From positions 434,001 to 498,000 of the forward strand of contig JAEBUN010000010.1 in the NCBI GenBank assembly GCA_023014365.1: DNA of 64,000 nucleotides, read 5' to 3'. This DNA comes from Lepiota brunneoincarnata. Its lineage: Eukaryota > Basidiomycota > Agaricomycetes > Agaricales > Agaricaceae. Both the position numbers and the translations under genes were made by a program. Positions 11,335 through 23,727 of the stretch are shown here, one piece after another. Under the pieces are notes generated by a model that saw only the letters and a program-made list of their open reading frames with translations, had not been told where the DNA came from and searched no databases. How positions within the stretch are numbered: the stretch's first letter is position 1; the number at the start of each line of letters is the position of its first letter.

Positions 11335-11931
11335 CTAGTGGTGGTGCTCAGCGTGGTGCTCTTCGCCGTGGAAGTCGAGAGCATAGACTACATATAAAGC
11401 ACATTAGAACCTTAAAGATACGGGTTCTCTAAACCAAAACGAGAAGCTCACCGGAACCGCACTCCTTGCAACGTCCTTGCCGTTCTTTCCTCAACGTGAA
11501 CCAAACAACATCGTGCGAGTCTGCGGGCACACCAGTACACCCAATGATGCGCTCTACGTCCTATGTGCGTCCAGGAGAGACTTGTCAGCACAAACGCGGA
11601 GAACCCGACAAGACACGAGCACACGCACGTATGAGGGAACAAGGATAGGATTGGCCTTAGTGCCGATTCGGCTGGAGTCGAGAGGACCCTCGTCAAAGAT
11701 ATTCAATCCTTCGACCTCTCCGAGTAGCTGCAGACGTTCCAAACCAGTAGCCTGATCAAGGTCGGTCGGGACGGCGCCGGGTTTGGCACCGGGACCATAA
11801 AGTTGAGGCGGCGGGGGTCCGCCAGAAGAAACGCGTAGGGTAGTAGAGAAGGCACGAGAGGTCTGTTGTCTGTTTGCGGAACGAGCTGCGAGGACCGCGG
11901 GGCGAGCTGCACGCAGGGCAGTTTTGAACAT
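11335..11931 (-). CDS. COX4: Cytochrome c oxidase subunit 5b (yeast Cox4 type), mitochondrial precursor
   Basis: Three exons, 11931-11629, 11560-11452 and 11397-11335, join in phase. The start MFKTALRAARPAVLAARSA is an Arg/Ala-rich mitochondrial presequence ending near RAFSTTLR. The body has GLERLQLLGEVEGLNIFD and GTKANPILVPS. The zinc region has IIGCTGVPADSHDVVWF followed by RCKECGSG, giving the conserved Cys residues of the zinc site. The very C-terminus is His-rich (EEHHAEHHH). It is a nuclear-encoded structural subunit of respiratory complex IV in the inner mitochondrial membrane. An upstream in-frame ATG at 11974-11976 exists, but the presequence logic favours 11931. The symbol follows yeast usage. 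Confidence 0.93.
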
Positions 11932-12099
11932 GGCGCGAAGAGAGGAGGCTGGTGTCACGATCGGACTCGGTGTCACAGAGTAACGCTTCCGCAGAGACCC
12001 GATCAGCAGTCGCGACCGTTAGTGGATCACCATTCATACATTTCGTACATACTACAAAGAGACTTGGTCCAGAATATTGTACACAGTCAGCATTTGTTC

Positions 12100-15000
12100 C
12101 TAAGAGGCGGGTCCTTCCTGGGAGACAGATCCACTGGACCTCTCCTTCTCGTTCTTGGCCCCATCCTCGTCCAACAATCCGAGACGGCGCTGTATGGACT
12201 TTTGACGTTCGATATCTGCATGACCTAGACCACTAGAATCACCAAAGACATCATCCATTTCCTCTAGAGTCAACCCTATAGTATTTGTATGAGTATCGTT
12301 CAGGGCGAAGCCTCGCATCTCGCACCTTTGGTTTCCGGTACCTGTCATAGTGCCCGTCGTTAAATCAATGGGAGAACATTGAAGGTCGGTACGTACCAGG
12401 AACATGACAAACAGACCGCCCAGGATGGAGAAAACCTAAAGGAACGTTTAGAAAGCAGGCAGCCTGGCGAGCACCAAAATAACGAACACCAAAGAAAATG
12501 AATGTTCCAAATCTGAGGTGTTTCAGCATGGTGGGGGTCACCTATCAACACATTCAGTCCCGACGTTGGGGGAGACAAGTTGGTACAAAGCGTACTTGAC
12601 CAACTACAGATGGAAAGTGAGTGAAGTCATTTAGACGTTTTTGGGTTCACATGCACATACCAATGAAATTATTCATCTACAAATGCGTCAATATGAGTTG
12701 AATCCTAATGATCACGTCACATACCCAATTTGAAGATGCGGCTATAGATAAGCCCTTGCTGCGAACGCTCAGAGGCCAAATCTAGACCAAAAGTGTCAAC
12801 ATCACAAGCAAGCTAACCCCAAACCCCCGACATACTTCGGCGACGAGAATCCATGCACACGGTCCTATAGGCATAACGGGATTCATTAGCTTGTTCAGAC
12901 AATTATTGAAATAGTATACCCCAGCTATAGCCAAAACCTAGGCGATACGCCAGTCAGCGGGAAGTTGTCTCAGGGGGAGTAACCCACCGATCGCGAATAC
13001 CCAGACAAGAGCGCATGCCACCCAACCAGCCGCTACGGCACTTTAAAATAACGACTACATCGAGTGATTGCGAGACGGACGTACCGACGTGGCTGTAGGA
13101 GCATTGTGTATAAGTAACTGATTGGAAGTGAGAGGAGCTCTACTAACCTTGACCAACTGTCCTCGAATAAACCACTAAGAATTGCGATAATGATGTGACA
13201 CCTACCGGTCTTCGTCAGCTAAATTACAAAGGTTGATGAGGTTTCGGAGGCTCACATCCCCATTAGGAACGCTCCAGACACCAAAACAGGTTTGCGGCCC
13301 AATTGATCGACGAAGAGGACAGCGGGGATGGTAGCCAAAAACATACTTATCTTGAAGTCAGGATCAAAGGAGTCAGCGATCAAATGGGACATGACATACA
13401 CGATGCCGACGACACCGGTGGCCAGGAGAGATATTGCATTCCCAGTAAGTCCAAGGCTCTGGAAAATAATAGGTGCGTAGTATAAAATTGCATTTACGCC
13501 GGCTATGCAGCAGCGAATGATGAGATAGGAGTTCTTAGCAGTATCAAGAAGGCTTACTCCATTGTTGGAAGAACATTGTTCTGGTTATTTATCAATAATG
13601 GTTCCCCGTGACACACGGGAAACTTACAAAGATCCGACCGCCAGGCGATACAATAGGGCTAACAAAACATGAGCATTGGTGCCCGACTGGGTTGAGCGAA
13701 AGAACAGACTCCTCTGGCGAACCAAACTCAGATATCCGAATAATCCAAGCTTAAAATCCGAGGACCAGGACCCATCCTGGTATTGGGGGAACTTCTCCAC
13801 AGATACCTCCCTTTCAAACAAGTGTTGGGCTCGAATTTCCCTTAACATATAATTGCAAATTTCATCCACAGAAAGAATGTGCCAACTTACAAGAACTCGA
13901 TGCGGACGAGATCCTCGTCCGGTGGTAAGCCTCTTGCACGGCTTAGGACAGCAAGGGCTTCATCGTCGCGGCCTTGATTGACCAGCCACCTATAAATATA
14001 TCGTTATCAGTCGCCCCGACACTCTGACGTAGACAACCGGGAAATTTCACCGGGGTGAGAATGGCATAAAGAGGATCCCAACTCCAAGGACGGTGGCAGG
14101 CACGAGCTGCAGAGCGAGTGGCAATCTCCACGCGGCCTCCTTTTGCCCCGCACCAGTCCCTCCAATATAGTTTGTGCCTTGAGGCAAGGTTTCAGTATTG
14201 ACGGGTACTTTCACGGAGCCAACAACTCGCCATAATCGATCCAAAAGGAGATCATGATGCCAAAAGTAATAGCAAGTTGTTGAAGTGCGACCAGGCTGCC
14301 GCGTACCTCCGGAGGAGCAATCTCGGCATTATAAAGAGGGACGACCATGCTGAGGGAGCCGACCCCAAGTCCTGTGACGAACCTTCCTGATTTGCACCCA
14401 AGATGTCAAAATCAACACCGCAAACAATGGATTGTTCGCCACCAACCTCCAAAGATCGACGAGGGATCCTTGGCAGCTGTTTGGACAATCACGCCAACGC
14501 AGAAAACTACTACGGCTATAAAAGATATAACAAGCTATGAATGCTCTGTTTGGGGCTCGGATGACTTGGGGGTGACTTACCCAAGACAATTGTATATTTT
14601 CGGGAAATTTTATCAGCAAAATAACCTGTGGGCGACGATTGGTACTGGGCTCTGTGCCAGAGAGCTCATTCACAAAATACCTGTCATGAGAACACCAAAC
14701 CACGCTCCCAGCTCGAGAATAGACACCAACCAGCCTTGACGGCCAGGATCACCAACTGCCGATTGCATCCGGGTATCGAAAGAATGCATACTAGATGCGT
14801 CTTCAACAATAGCCCCACCCCAAAAGCGGCCTCAAACTCACACCAAAACTCCAGAGAAAACTCCCTGAATCGAGTTAGTTTAAATGGGTTATTCGGGGTG
14901 CTATTTACTGCCAACCTGGTTGTAGCCTAACGGAGGGGTTCGCGGTGGTGATGAAGATAAGAGGAAACCACAGTCAGAAGCACATACCATACAGCCTGTT

Positions 15001-15236
15001 AGCTTGTCAGTGATGTATACACTATGGGGCGACAATGAGTGAGCTTACAATCCACCTAAGGACGCAAATACTGCAATGGCAAATATTCTTCGGTTGTGTA
15101 TCAGACCAGCCTGGTGATCGTGTGAGTTGCCCGTACTGAGCAAGAGAAGGATGCATACCCATCCTGACTTTCCGGCGAGGGCTCGGCGCCTTGTTGCTGC
15201 GAGAGACTTTTCTGTTCCTGGGCTACCTCCAGCCAT
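12100..15236 (-). CDS. MFS sugar transporter (hexose/sugar:H+ symporter type)
   Basis: Starting at the ATG at 15234-15236 ([20 protein letters not shown]), at least twelve short exons can be joined. Motifs in order are ASLGGLLYGYNQG (TM1), [75 protein letters not shown] and [11 protein letters not shown]. Then come [10 protein letters not shown] (PESPR-like), [13 protein letters not shown] and a tail [13 protein letters not shown] that ends at 12100. These are the canonical sugar-porter signatures, so it is a 12-TM plasma membrane transporter. Substrate (glucose, disaccharide, quinate) cannot be decided. Near 12300 an intron must remove the frame between PETKG and LTLEE. It lies 169 bp upstream of COX4 on the same strand. 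Confidence 0.9.
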
Positions 15237-15943
15237 TGCGGTTTGGGAAGAGAGCTCGGGGGCAGTAGTTCGACTTGGAACCACCATAGACCTCGAATTT
15301 ATATACGCGCATATTCTTAGTTCATGCGCGAACTGCGGGGACAAGGAGCGTCATGTGGTGCACAGTGGGACCTGATACCAGCTCCAAGGGGTGACCCAGA
15401 AGGATCTGGGTGACTTTGATGGTATTATCTGCGAGCGAAGCATGTTTTCTGAGTAACTTCGGATGTGGATATGGTAGTCGAGACCAGTGATCGCTATTAG
15501 GGGGGTGATCACAATCAGATTTTGCAGAAGAGTGGGAGCATGAGTTGGCGTTATTTTCCCAGGTTCCTCATTCGCAACCTTCGGTTGAGGCCAAGTTGCG
15601 ACGACCCCGCCTCGTACACATGGGAATCCGTCTGTTGTTATCAGTCGCTACTGGAGCCTTTCCCAGCGCTGATCAACGCCAACAAGTTTGCTCAGGGTGC
15701 AACGTTGCTGGGTCGTTGTGTAATAAGTCGTGATTCTGCGAACGACCTGTGCTTGTTGACGAAAGCCTGGGCGGTTGTCGGGTCGCTATACAACCAACTA
15801 AAAGATGCCCCTGAGAACCCAGTCGTGTGGCGGTGCACCCTGAGCGGCGGATGGCGGTGCATTGAGTCTGAGCGCCCTCCTTATATGTCCGACTCGCAGT
15901 GTTAGATCACCCATCCACTTTTTCCTTCCATCGCGTACACACA
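15237..15943. other. Divergent intergenic region between the sugar transporter and the metacaspase
   Basis: Two genes are divergently transcribed from here, so it should contain two promoters. An open frame at 15522-15905 (+) has no recognisable domain and I do not call it a gene. Confidence 0.5.
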
Positions 15944-18590
15944 ATGAGTTTCCTTAAAGATATGAAGGACGTCTACAAGCAGGCAAAACAGTCCATGCAA
16001 GAGCCGCAGGGCTACAGAGACGGCGGTGCACCCTCGTATGCCGACCATTTACCACGGAAAGCTCGATTATGCTGATCACTTGTCGTTCTAGGTTCCCCCA
16101 AGCTCCTGGCGGTAATGGGTGAGTCAATCCATCAATTGGGCTACTGCACAAGACTAACGATATTATCCAGTGGTTATCCCCCTCCGCAGGGGCCTCCTCA
16201 GCACGCTGGCTACAACCCGGGATACACTCCTTCCTATGGTCCTCCTGGCGGGTAGGTAGAGCATGAATCCACTGAATAGCATCATTCTCAACTCTGTATC
16301 TACAGCCATGCTCCGCCCTCAGGACCGCCTCCGGCGCCGCAAGGGTAGGCACAAGCAACTCTTCATTTAATCTTCCCAACATGATTAGGGTTACTTGCAG
16401 GTTTGGCTTCCCGTCTCCCCCTACGAGTTTCCCTTCTACTCCCGCAGGCTTCCCCTCGCCTGGGTACAACCCGCCTCCTGGTCCGCCTCCATCTGGATAC
16501 AATCCACCTCCTGGGCCCCCATCTGGATACCGCCCTCCTCCTGGTCCGCCTGGATACAATCCGCCTTCTGGGCCTCCATCTGGATACAACCCTCCTCCTG
16601 GTCCGCCTCCGTCTGGATACGGCCCTCCATCTGGATACAATTCGCCTCCCGGTCCTCCACCTGGGTATTTCTTCTTGCATCTATTGATATCGAGCGCACT
16701 CACCTTTCCTTCAGTTTCCCAGGCTCGTCATCACAACCACCTGCCGGAAACAAAGCAGGCGGTTATCCTGGTCAACAATGGCATCAGCAACACAATAACA
16801 ATGGGGGGTACCCCGGCCAGCAGCACCAACAGCAACAGAGCGGTGGATACGGGGCACCTCATGCTAATCAATACCACCCGCGTATGTACTGTCGAGACTT
16901 CCTAGTCAACTACGTGATGCTTAGGGGATGTCCTTTAGATGGACCTCCTCCAAGGCCCCCTGCCGCGGTCCAGAATTATGGTCCCCATATCCAGGGCCCT
17001 GACCATCGAGACGCCCAGCCTTACTTCAAATACTCGCAATGCACTGGGAAAAAGAAGGCCCTCTGTGTCAGTACAATTGTCCTACCTGCCGGCTGTTTTG
17101 CTGACCCTTTGCTAGATTGGTATCAACTACCCTGGCCAGAGGGGTGAACTCAAAGGTTGTATCAACGATGCGCGCAACATTCAGCGCTTCTTGTGCAGTG
17201 CGTTACCTTACTCAGCGTATTCTCTAGTAAGGCTATAGAAACATGCAGAGCACTTTGGTTACAAGCCCGAGGACATTGTCATGCTCACCGATGATAGCCA
17301 GAACCCGCGCATGCGACCCACAACGCAAAATATTGTGAGACTTTTAGCTCTGCAAGCATGCACTACTCACCAGAGCCTATAATAGATCGAAGCTATGCGT
17401 TGGCTAGTCAGGGGGGCTTCACCTAACGACTCCTTGTTCTTCCATTGTGAGTCACCATCTCCCCCTCGGACCTGTTCGCGTTTTTCATTGCCGCAGATTC
17501 TGGTCATGGTGGCCAGACAAAAGATCTGGATGGAGACGAGGGCGATGGTTTTGATGAAGGTTAGCGGGCTAATAAATCTGAGTTGGCAGTCATCACTAAT
17601 CCAGAGTTGCATAGTTATTTATCCTGTGCGTTGTGACCCAAAGGCTATTAAGGCCCGAACTTACTTCAGGCTTTAGGTGGACTACGAAAAGAATGGTCAC
17701 ATCGTCGATGATGTACGTCTGGCTTCTGGTATGCATAGCCTGGTAATTCACGTTACTTTAGACGATGCATAATATCATGGTAAAACCTCTCCCTGCTGGC
17801 TGCCGTTTGACCGCTATCTTCGACTCTTGTCATTCCGGTTCCGCGCTTGACCTCCCCTACATTGTAAGTACATCGACTCTCGACCCTTAACCCTCCGCTA
17901 ACTCCAACACTATCCAAGTACTCCACCGAAGGCAAGGTCAAAGAACCTAATCTAGCAGCGGAAGCCGGTCAAGGCCTTCTTTCCGCCGTTACGTCCTACG
18001 CCAAGGGTGACATGGGCGGTGCCTTCAAATCCGCTATGGGACTTGTCAAAGTTGCAGCCGGCAACTCTGCCAAGGCTGACAAACACGCCAAAGCGACGAG
18101 GACAAGTCCAGCCGATGTTGTGCGTATTCTTTGTCGCCTTTTCAGGCTAATCTAAAACTCCTGACCTGAACCTGCTAGATCTCTTGGAGCGGATGCTAAA
18201 GACTCCCAGACTAGTGCTGATACGAGCGAAGCTGGGCAGGCCACGGGTGCTATGAGCTTTGCCTTCATATCGGCTTTGAGTAAGTATACCCCACTTGTTG
18301 GTATACCATTTTCCAATCACTAACTCCACTTGCCATAGGTGCCGATTCCCAGCAAAGCTACCAGGAATTGCTCAACAATATCCGCGACATCCTCAAGAGC
18401 AAGTATAGTCAAAAACCACAGGTTTGCCTCTTGTCCATCGCCTTTCTACCTACTGCTGACTAATCTATCCTTGACTACCCCAGCTCTCGAGCTCCCATCC
18501 GATGGTACGGATTTCTTACTCCCTTGACTCTCGACGCAGCTGGAACTTACTGTTATTGCACAGGATACCAGCATCATGTTTATCTGTTAA
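15944..18590 (+). CDS. MCA1: Type I metacaspase with Pro/Gly/Tyr-rich prodomain
   Basis: Exons begin at [20 protein letters not shown] and run through a long prodomain of [14 protein letters not shown] repeats and a Gln-rich part ([14 protein letters not shown]). The caspase-like p20 follows: [48 protein letters not shown] (catalytic His) and [14 protein letters not shown] (catalytic Cys). The p10 part ends [13 protein letters not shown], split by a last intron, stop 18588-18590. Metacaspases are Ca-dependent Arg/Lys-specific cysteine proteases in protein quality control and cell death. In p10 the conserved SWSGC and KDSQTSAD blocks are in different frames because of one extra T near 18195. 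An alternative GC donor would restore the frame at the cost of the SWSGC block. Confidence 0.9.
16440..16670 (+). repeat. In-frame tandem [13 protein letters not shown] repeats in the metacaspase prodomain
   Basis: The DNA repeats units like CCTCCATCTGGATACAA and CCTCCTGGTCCG with small variations, about seven to eight units. They encode P, G, S, Y and N in the pattern PPxGPPxSGY. Such prodomains are known from type I metacaspases and resemble low-complexity aggregation or condensate-forming segments. Copy number is likely to vary between strains. Confidence 0.85.
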
Positions 18591-18910
18591 ACGGTTGTCT
18601 CTCGTTGTACCACTGCTTTCGTATAGGCCAAAGTTGCAATACGAACCCGGAAACTTGTAATTGTGTAAAGGCACCCCCTGTTACTATCGAAAATATTATT
18701 TATCTCGATCACACTATGGATATCGGAGAGCCAAACCATGGATACAAGGATGGAGGGTGATGTAAGGTTAAGAGAATTACATAGGACTATAGACGGAATG
18801 ATGCTACATAAATAGAGTTGGATGAGGTGATAAGTACAGATTGGAGTGGAAAACAGCAGAGGGAATGCGACGCGTGAGGTGGAACTAGGAGCGTGGAGGC
18901 AAACGAAACG
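18591..18910. other. Convergent 3' intergenic gap
   Basis: This lies between the metacaspase stop and the phosphoesterase stop. I see no gene here; it holds the two 3' ends. Confidence 0.5.
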
Positions 18911-20620
18911 TCACCACGAACACTTGACATAAACTATTAACGCCTTGCCGTGTTCGCCAAACCTGACGATCTGCGCTCCATTCTTACGCAGATGATCACT
19001 GGCCTTTTTCAACTCGTCGACGTCATCGGGACTATCTTTCTCATCGTCGCCCACGTCGTCCAAATTTTCATCGTCAGCTTCCTCTTCCCACCTCTTGTCT
19101 AATGACAAATCCGACCCCAAGATCATAGCACTCAACTCCCTACCATACACCTACCCGGACAATCAGCAGCTGAAAGAAAACAAATACGCGGTAGAACGTA
19201 CACAGCCAGAATCCAAACCAAAAGTCCACCGATTGAGATCCAGTCCCACGCGATGCGGTATGTCCGTATATTACACTCAATGGGTAGCACGGTAGGCTTT
19301 TGTCATTTCTATATCGCTGGCTCGAGCCAGTCTGGGAGGGGTCCAGCTGTTCATCGAAGCCACTGCACATGGACATTTGACGATTCCAGTCCGTCATCCA
19401 TAGCTTCCCTACTTTAGCATCTCTGGAACCATGAAGATATGTCAGGTCATCTAGAAATAGTTTGGCGAGGGATGCCCACCTAGATAGCTCTTTGTTCTTC
19501 AGAATACTCCGAACGTTGAGGTTTGCCCAGGGGTCTGTGTTCTGCGGTATTTGACGCAAAAGCGCGGTTTCCTGCAAGTACCGCAAAGCCTGAATGCCTT
19601 CACCGTTAAGACTGCTATTACGTGGCGGTGGGTTGGTGGGAGTGCTGGGAACTCGAGCAAGTGGCTGCCGCTTGTTGTCGTCGTAATCATAACGCACGTC
19701 TGAAGGAAGCAGACCGGCATGAACAATGAAAGCGTGAGCTGATGGAATGTGCAACTTGAGGGGTAATGAAATCAGATACGAGTATTCCTCCTCCGTCAAC
19801 TCATGAGCAATACGGTAGTGATCACCAAAAGGTGTCCACGTCTCGGGAATTTGGCTCCACCATACCGCGTCTTGGCCGGTGCTCTTCTGGCGCTGATGAT
19901 GAACCCATTTCTTGAGTTTGTGACCCTTTGTCTTTGCCACAAGCCACTTGGATTGGAGGTCGGACAACCATTCCTTCCCTCCCAAAAGACCATGTATCCA
20001 GTGGATCCAACTCCTCCATTCAATTATTTCCTGATCATGATTGCCTCGTACCCCTGTAATATTATGGGTGGTCATAAACTTGATGGTTTGCATGGAGCCA
20101 ACATGGTGGCCTTTGGCAAGGATATCTCCTGTGTGTACAAGAACGTCATGGCGATCGTTGTATGCAACTTTCTCTAAAAGTTTGCTTTATATATGAAAAG
20201 AACGTTAGGAATGACTAATGGCAGCTATAAATACATACGCACTCGAAGGATTTCTTCATGCCATGGATATCTCCTATAATGATAACACGCCTATCCGGGC
20301 TGTCTATTGGTGTTGCATAAGTGCGCTCAGGATGACCGAGTTCAGCGACCCTGGATGAAAACGTACCGATTGGAAACTCGTTGGACGAAAGGATTCGGGT
20401 GTCCTTATAGCGTCCCAAATCGGGGGGCCTGGGTGGCCCTGGTGCAAATGAGAAGAGTGGACGAGAATATCTATAATAAGCACGTACTGAGGGCCTTGTT
20501 CCTGGACAATCCCCACCTAGAGTGACGAGCATCTTGGAAGCCATAATGAGCGAGGAAGAGAAGGGCGACAACGCCCGCGGCGATGAACGCGAGCGCTGAG
20601 GGGTGGCGAGGCCGGGACAT
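18911..20620 (-). CDS. Calcineurin-like metallophosphoesterase, membrane-anchored
   Basis: The first exon (ATG at 20618-20620; an in-frame ATG at 20648-20650 is an alternative) encodes SALAFIAAGVVALLFLAHYG, a single N-terminal TM or signal anchor. The metallophosphoesterase blocks are VIIIGDIHGMKKSFE (GDxHG), DVLVHTGDILAKG (GDxxxKG), GVRGNHDQEI (GNHD), HAFIVHAGLLPS and VIYGHTASRGLD, the standard order of metal ligands. The tail is acidic (DDENLDDVGDDEKDSPDDVD) and Lys-rich. This looks like the Ppn2/PrpE-like Ser/Thr phosphatase or polyphosphatase group of vacuolar or secretory membranes; the substrate is inference. The 5' end of this gene was duplicated as a fragment to 60.4 kb. Confidence 0.88.
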
Positions 20621-20720
20621 CAAGAAAGGGAAGCGAGTAGAACGGCTCATTTTAATGGTCCAGGAACATTCCCACGTGCATGAGTTGATGGACAGCATGC
20701 TTGTTTCAATAGAATCTACG

Positions 20721-21534
20721 TCACACATCACCGGCACCTCCGATTTCATGCTCCCCTCGCTCCCGCCGTCGGTCCACCTCTGCCATATCATTATTATCGT
20801 CTGCCCCCTTCCCGTACCACTTCCACGCGTTCCGCTTCACAAAGTCTGCAAAGTCCCAGGGCGACGGTTCCATCGCCGCCAAATCCACAAATACATATGT
20901 CTCCCCTTTGATAACAGGCAGCAGATTCGACTTTTCAGGTAATGGCGGTGGATGCGCCGGAACCAATTGTTTGAAATCCGCAGAATGCATAGGATACGCT
21001 CATGAAAGGTCCAAGAGCATAAATGTCCACTGGGACTCTCACATACTCCTGTCGTGGGCGACTGTCAGGCGAAACATCAGTTAGTCTGGGTGCGATCAAC
21101 CCACCGTTCCTTCAAAGAAATCCAGGAGACGCATATCTGGCTCCGTCAACCCAGCTACCAAAGTTCCCCTCACACATTTTTCTTCTTGTGTAAGATCATC
21201 TCTCCCTTGGAACAGCACACCACGACTGCGCGTATACGGCACTATCCCAGGATAATCTACCCCCTATATGCCCAAAATTAACGACCGTTTCCTCTAGTAC
21301 TGTTTGCAGGAACTCGCCTTGACCTTGTGTCTTGTGTGGTCCTAGAGTTGTGATAATTTATCTACCTATCACGCCAACATCAGCAAGTCCGAGACTCACC
21401 ATCAGCACTGCAGGACAGAATTCGAGATGCGAGCCATCGTTTCCGATTACTCGTTTGAGGATCTTCGGATGCATTAGTGTGCCATAAAAAAAGACCTTGA
21501 CGGTTTTGTTGGTCTGGGATCTTGCCTGGGACAT
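20721..21534 (-). CDS. Gamma-glutamylcyclotransferase-like (AIG2/GGCT fold) protein
   Basis: Starts at the ATG at 21532-21534 (MSQARSQTNKTV). The opening VFFYGTLMHPKILKRVIG carries the YGTL motif of the GGCT fold. Further exons give DYPGIVPYTRSRGVLF, GTLVAGLTEPDMRLLDFFEG (with the Asp/Glu region expected to hold the catalytic Glu), EYVRVPVDIYALGP, then ETYVFVDLAAMEPSPWDFADF and KRNAWKWYGKG. The family acts on gamma-glutamyl peptides or amines; the plant AIG2 name is historical. The tail is polar and low-complexity. It is on the same strand as the phosphoesterase with only about 70-100 bp between them, so promoter elements must be compact. Confidence 0.85.
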
Positions 21535-21689
21535 GTTGGCAAAGTGGTGGTAGTATATCACACTGATGAATTTGAACCTTTGTCGGCACACCGGACCGCT
21601 CACATTTGGCATCACTCTTCGCGCTAGTAAGCCAACCACCATTAAGCGCTTATCAAGGCAAGTACCGATATCGGTGGACGGAGAAATAA

Positions 21690-22150
21690 CACACATCAAA
21701 ACTCGACGCTGGCCTAGAATCCATACATCACCAGAGCCCTACAGTTTCGGCCAAGTATGTTTGTTATGTCTTTAACCGCTGCCTCGACCGCTAGTCCGGA
21801 CGGTGTCACCCCAAACTTCGCTGTCGATCGCGACGGCCTTGGCTCCGGCCTCCGGACTTTCCGATGTCTACGTATAAGCCATTCGTTTGGGAATTTATGG
21901 TTCGTCAACACTTTGAGATCTGCGGCACTACCCCAGGCATCGACATCCTAAGAAATCCCATCCACCGCAAGTCGTTTAACTGTAGCATGAAACCCTAATC
22001 ATGGATTAACGCGAGAGGAAACACGTTGTGATTTGTAGGCATGTCGGCTGGATTCTCAAGAAACACTGAAGGCATCGCCAACCACAGCAGATTCACACAG
22101 GCTTCAGCATACGGCATGTCAGAGGTGCTATATAAGCATTAGCCAGGGAA
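21690..22150 (-). pseudogene. Decayed fragment of the amidohydrolase gene
   Basis: The sequence matches the 27.9-28.6 kb part of the intact amidohydrolase in the same orientation, with deletions. Shared stretches include the acceptor exon start (KFPNEWL versus RFPNERL), the block near 21960 (catccaccgcaagtcgttta in both), and the GTCGGCTGGATTCT region near 22045. Conserved coding blocks are frame-broken. It is a direct-orientation duplicate, not part of the adjacent inverted repeat. Confidence 0.75.
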
Positions 22151-22569
22151 GATAGAAGGGGATGAGGATACTCAACATAAGATATTAAGTTACTGTTGTG
22201 ATCAGCCCATTGCCTCCGATGATGATGTTAGCACAACGCCCCAAACGAGGCAACCACGTGTAGTACAGACGCTCCCGATGGCTGTGACAATACACGATGT
22301 GAGAATTGAGTCTATCCAACACCCATGATATGGAATTACTCTTGCCTGTGGAAGAAATTCAAGTCCTCTTCAACTTGCTCACTTGCATCAACTTTGGAAC
22401 TGGTTTTCAGTTGCTATATAGTTTACATATCTGCTACCAGCTGCTAGAACCAACATACCTGTAGTACTTCATACCTACCTACGTTTGCGGACACGAGCAA
22501 TGCCATAACGGCTATGCTAAAGACGGAATCCCGAATTCCCAGCCGATTCAGGGCTGTGGAGTTGCCCTT

Positions 22570-23345
22570 TGTATCTCGCCTGTTATCTGGTGCGCGCTTA
22601 TTCGGAGCTGAAGCTTCGTTTCGCTTCTGGTCGACACCTGTTTTCATTTGACGAGGCGCCGTAAATGGTTGGATTAGCCCTGCCACCATATAAGTGGGAC
22701 GAGCCTGCCCCCCGAAATCACCAAATCGCTGGCCACCAGCCATTATTGTAAGCGCCTTGTCCTTTCGACCTGCTATCTAATACCCTACTCATCTGATCAC
22801 AGACAACCATTGTAATGACAGACGTTGCGACGATTCCCCCCGGTTGCATTCCACCCAATCCCGATATTGCTGGTATTGGCATCCGTGTCTCCGTTTACGC
22901 CCAGAACATTATGGCCATTGCGACAACTGCCTGGGCAATGGAAGATGGCAGGCTTTCGACGGGTGAATGGCAGGTTATAACGGGACAAACCACTACGATT
23001 ATTCTCACTACCGGTGCCTTATTCCTGGCGGCATTCTTACAGGCCGCCAACTATGGGATGAGCACATACCATGCCCTCGTAGTTCTCAACCTTGGTTGGG
23101 TCAACGTTGCGAGTATGCTATTGAATCAGAATTTATCCTCGATACCTCGGGCGCAGCCTCTAAGGCCTGCACGTGGTGTGCTACCACGTACAGTCAAGCT
23201 ACTGTGTTTTCTCTGTGGTGCATTATCCATCGTGCTTTTTGCCGCATTTGGGGTGTGGTTTTGGGCCACAGTGAATACATTCGGTTCACGCAGCCAGTGT
23301 TCGCCTCGGCTACCTATTCCCTATCCGTATACTTGGCCACACTAT
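22570..23345 (+). repeat. Left arm of an inverted duplication (partner 26320-27205)
   Basis: The plus strand here matches the reverse complement of 26320-27205 at roughly 80-90 percent by eye. It covers the upstream region and most of the multi-spanning membrane gene. The outer end lies in the ATCTGGTGC block at about 22570 (partner about 27190). The arms enclose GTPase A and its CTU2 fragment. Confidence 0.8.
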
Positions 23346-23727
23346 TGCGCTAACGGACCCAACAGCTCGTAAAGTGTTCCTGGGGATATACAGCGTCGGT
23401 GCCTTTCTCTTCTTTGGCGCCCTTATCGTCGGTACCTGGCACATTTGTAAAAATGGAATGTTGCCAGCCCATCGTGCCGCTGCACCTCCCTCCCTGCACG
23501 GAGGCATACCCCCACGTCCAACCGGATCCAGACTCGTGCGTTTTTGGCTCAAGATGATGATCATCTCTGGCTTTAGCTTGGGTGTCATCGTTTCCACAGA
23601 ATCCATGGTCCATAAGGCAGCCTCCTTTGTACAGCAGGGAGAGTCGCAATGGACGTTTGGCCAGACTGTTGCTGTTTTGCTCCTGGCGCCCTCGACACTT
23701 GCAATACTCAACGCTATGGCAGGTTAG
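22815..23727 (+). CDS. Fungal multi-spanning membrane protein of unknown function
   Basis: From the ATG at 22815 (MTDVATIPPGCIPPNPDIAG) the frame gives hydrophobic segments around NIMAIATTAWAMED, TTTIILTTGALFLAAFLQAA and HALVVLNLGWVN. After at least one intron come LLCFLCGALSIVLFAAFGVW with WFWATVNTFGSRSQC, then KVFLGIYSVGAFLFFGALIV, and a last helix VAVLLLAPSTLAILNAMAG ending at 23727. I recognise the WFW.TVNTFG pattern as one seen in uncharacterised fungal membrane proteins with an IRVSVYAQ N-terminus, but no function is known. This copy is the complete one; the inverted copy at 26.3-27.2 kb is truncated. The exon join near 23290-23365 is unresolved. Confidence 0.6.

Noticed and set aside
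15522..15905. 127-codon plus-strand open frame upstream of the metacaspase
   Set aside because: Sits in the divergent promoter region and shows no conserved domain.
16440..16670. CRISPR-like or satellite array in the repeated GGATACAA units
   Set aside because: Units are short, in frame, code for the metacaspase prodomain and have no spacers.
16363..16703. Long minus-strand Arg/Gly-rich frames across the metacaspase repeats
   Set aside because: They are antisense shadows of the PPGPPSGYN repeats.
22444..22743. 99-codon minus-strand frame starting MAGGQRFGDFGG
   Set aside because: It lies in the duplicated upstream region of the membrane gene; homology in both arms covers non-coding DNA as well, and no domain is recognised.
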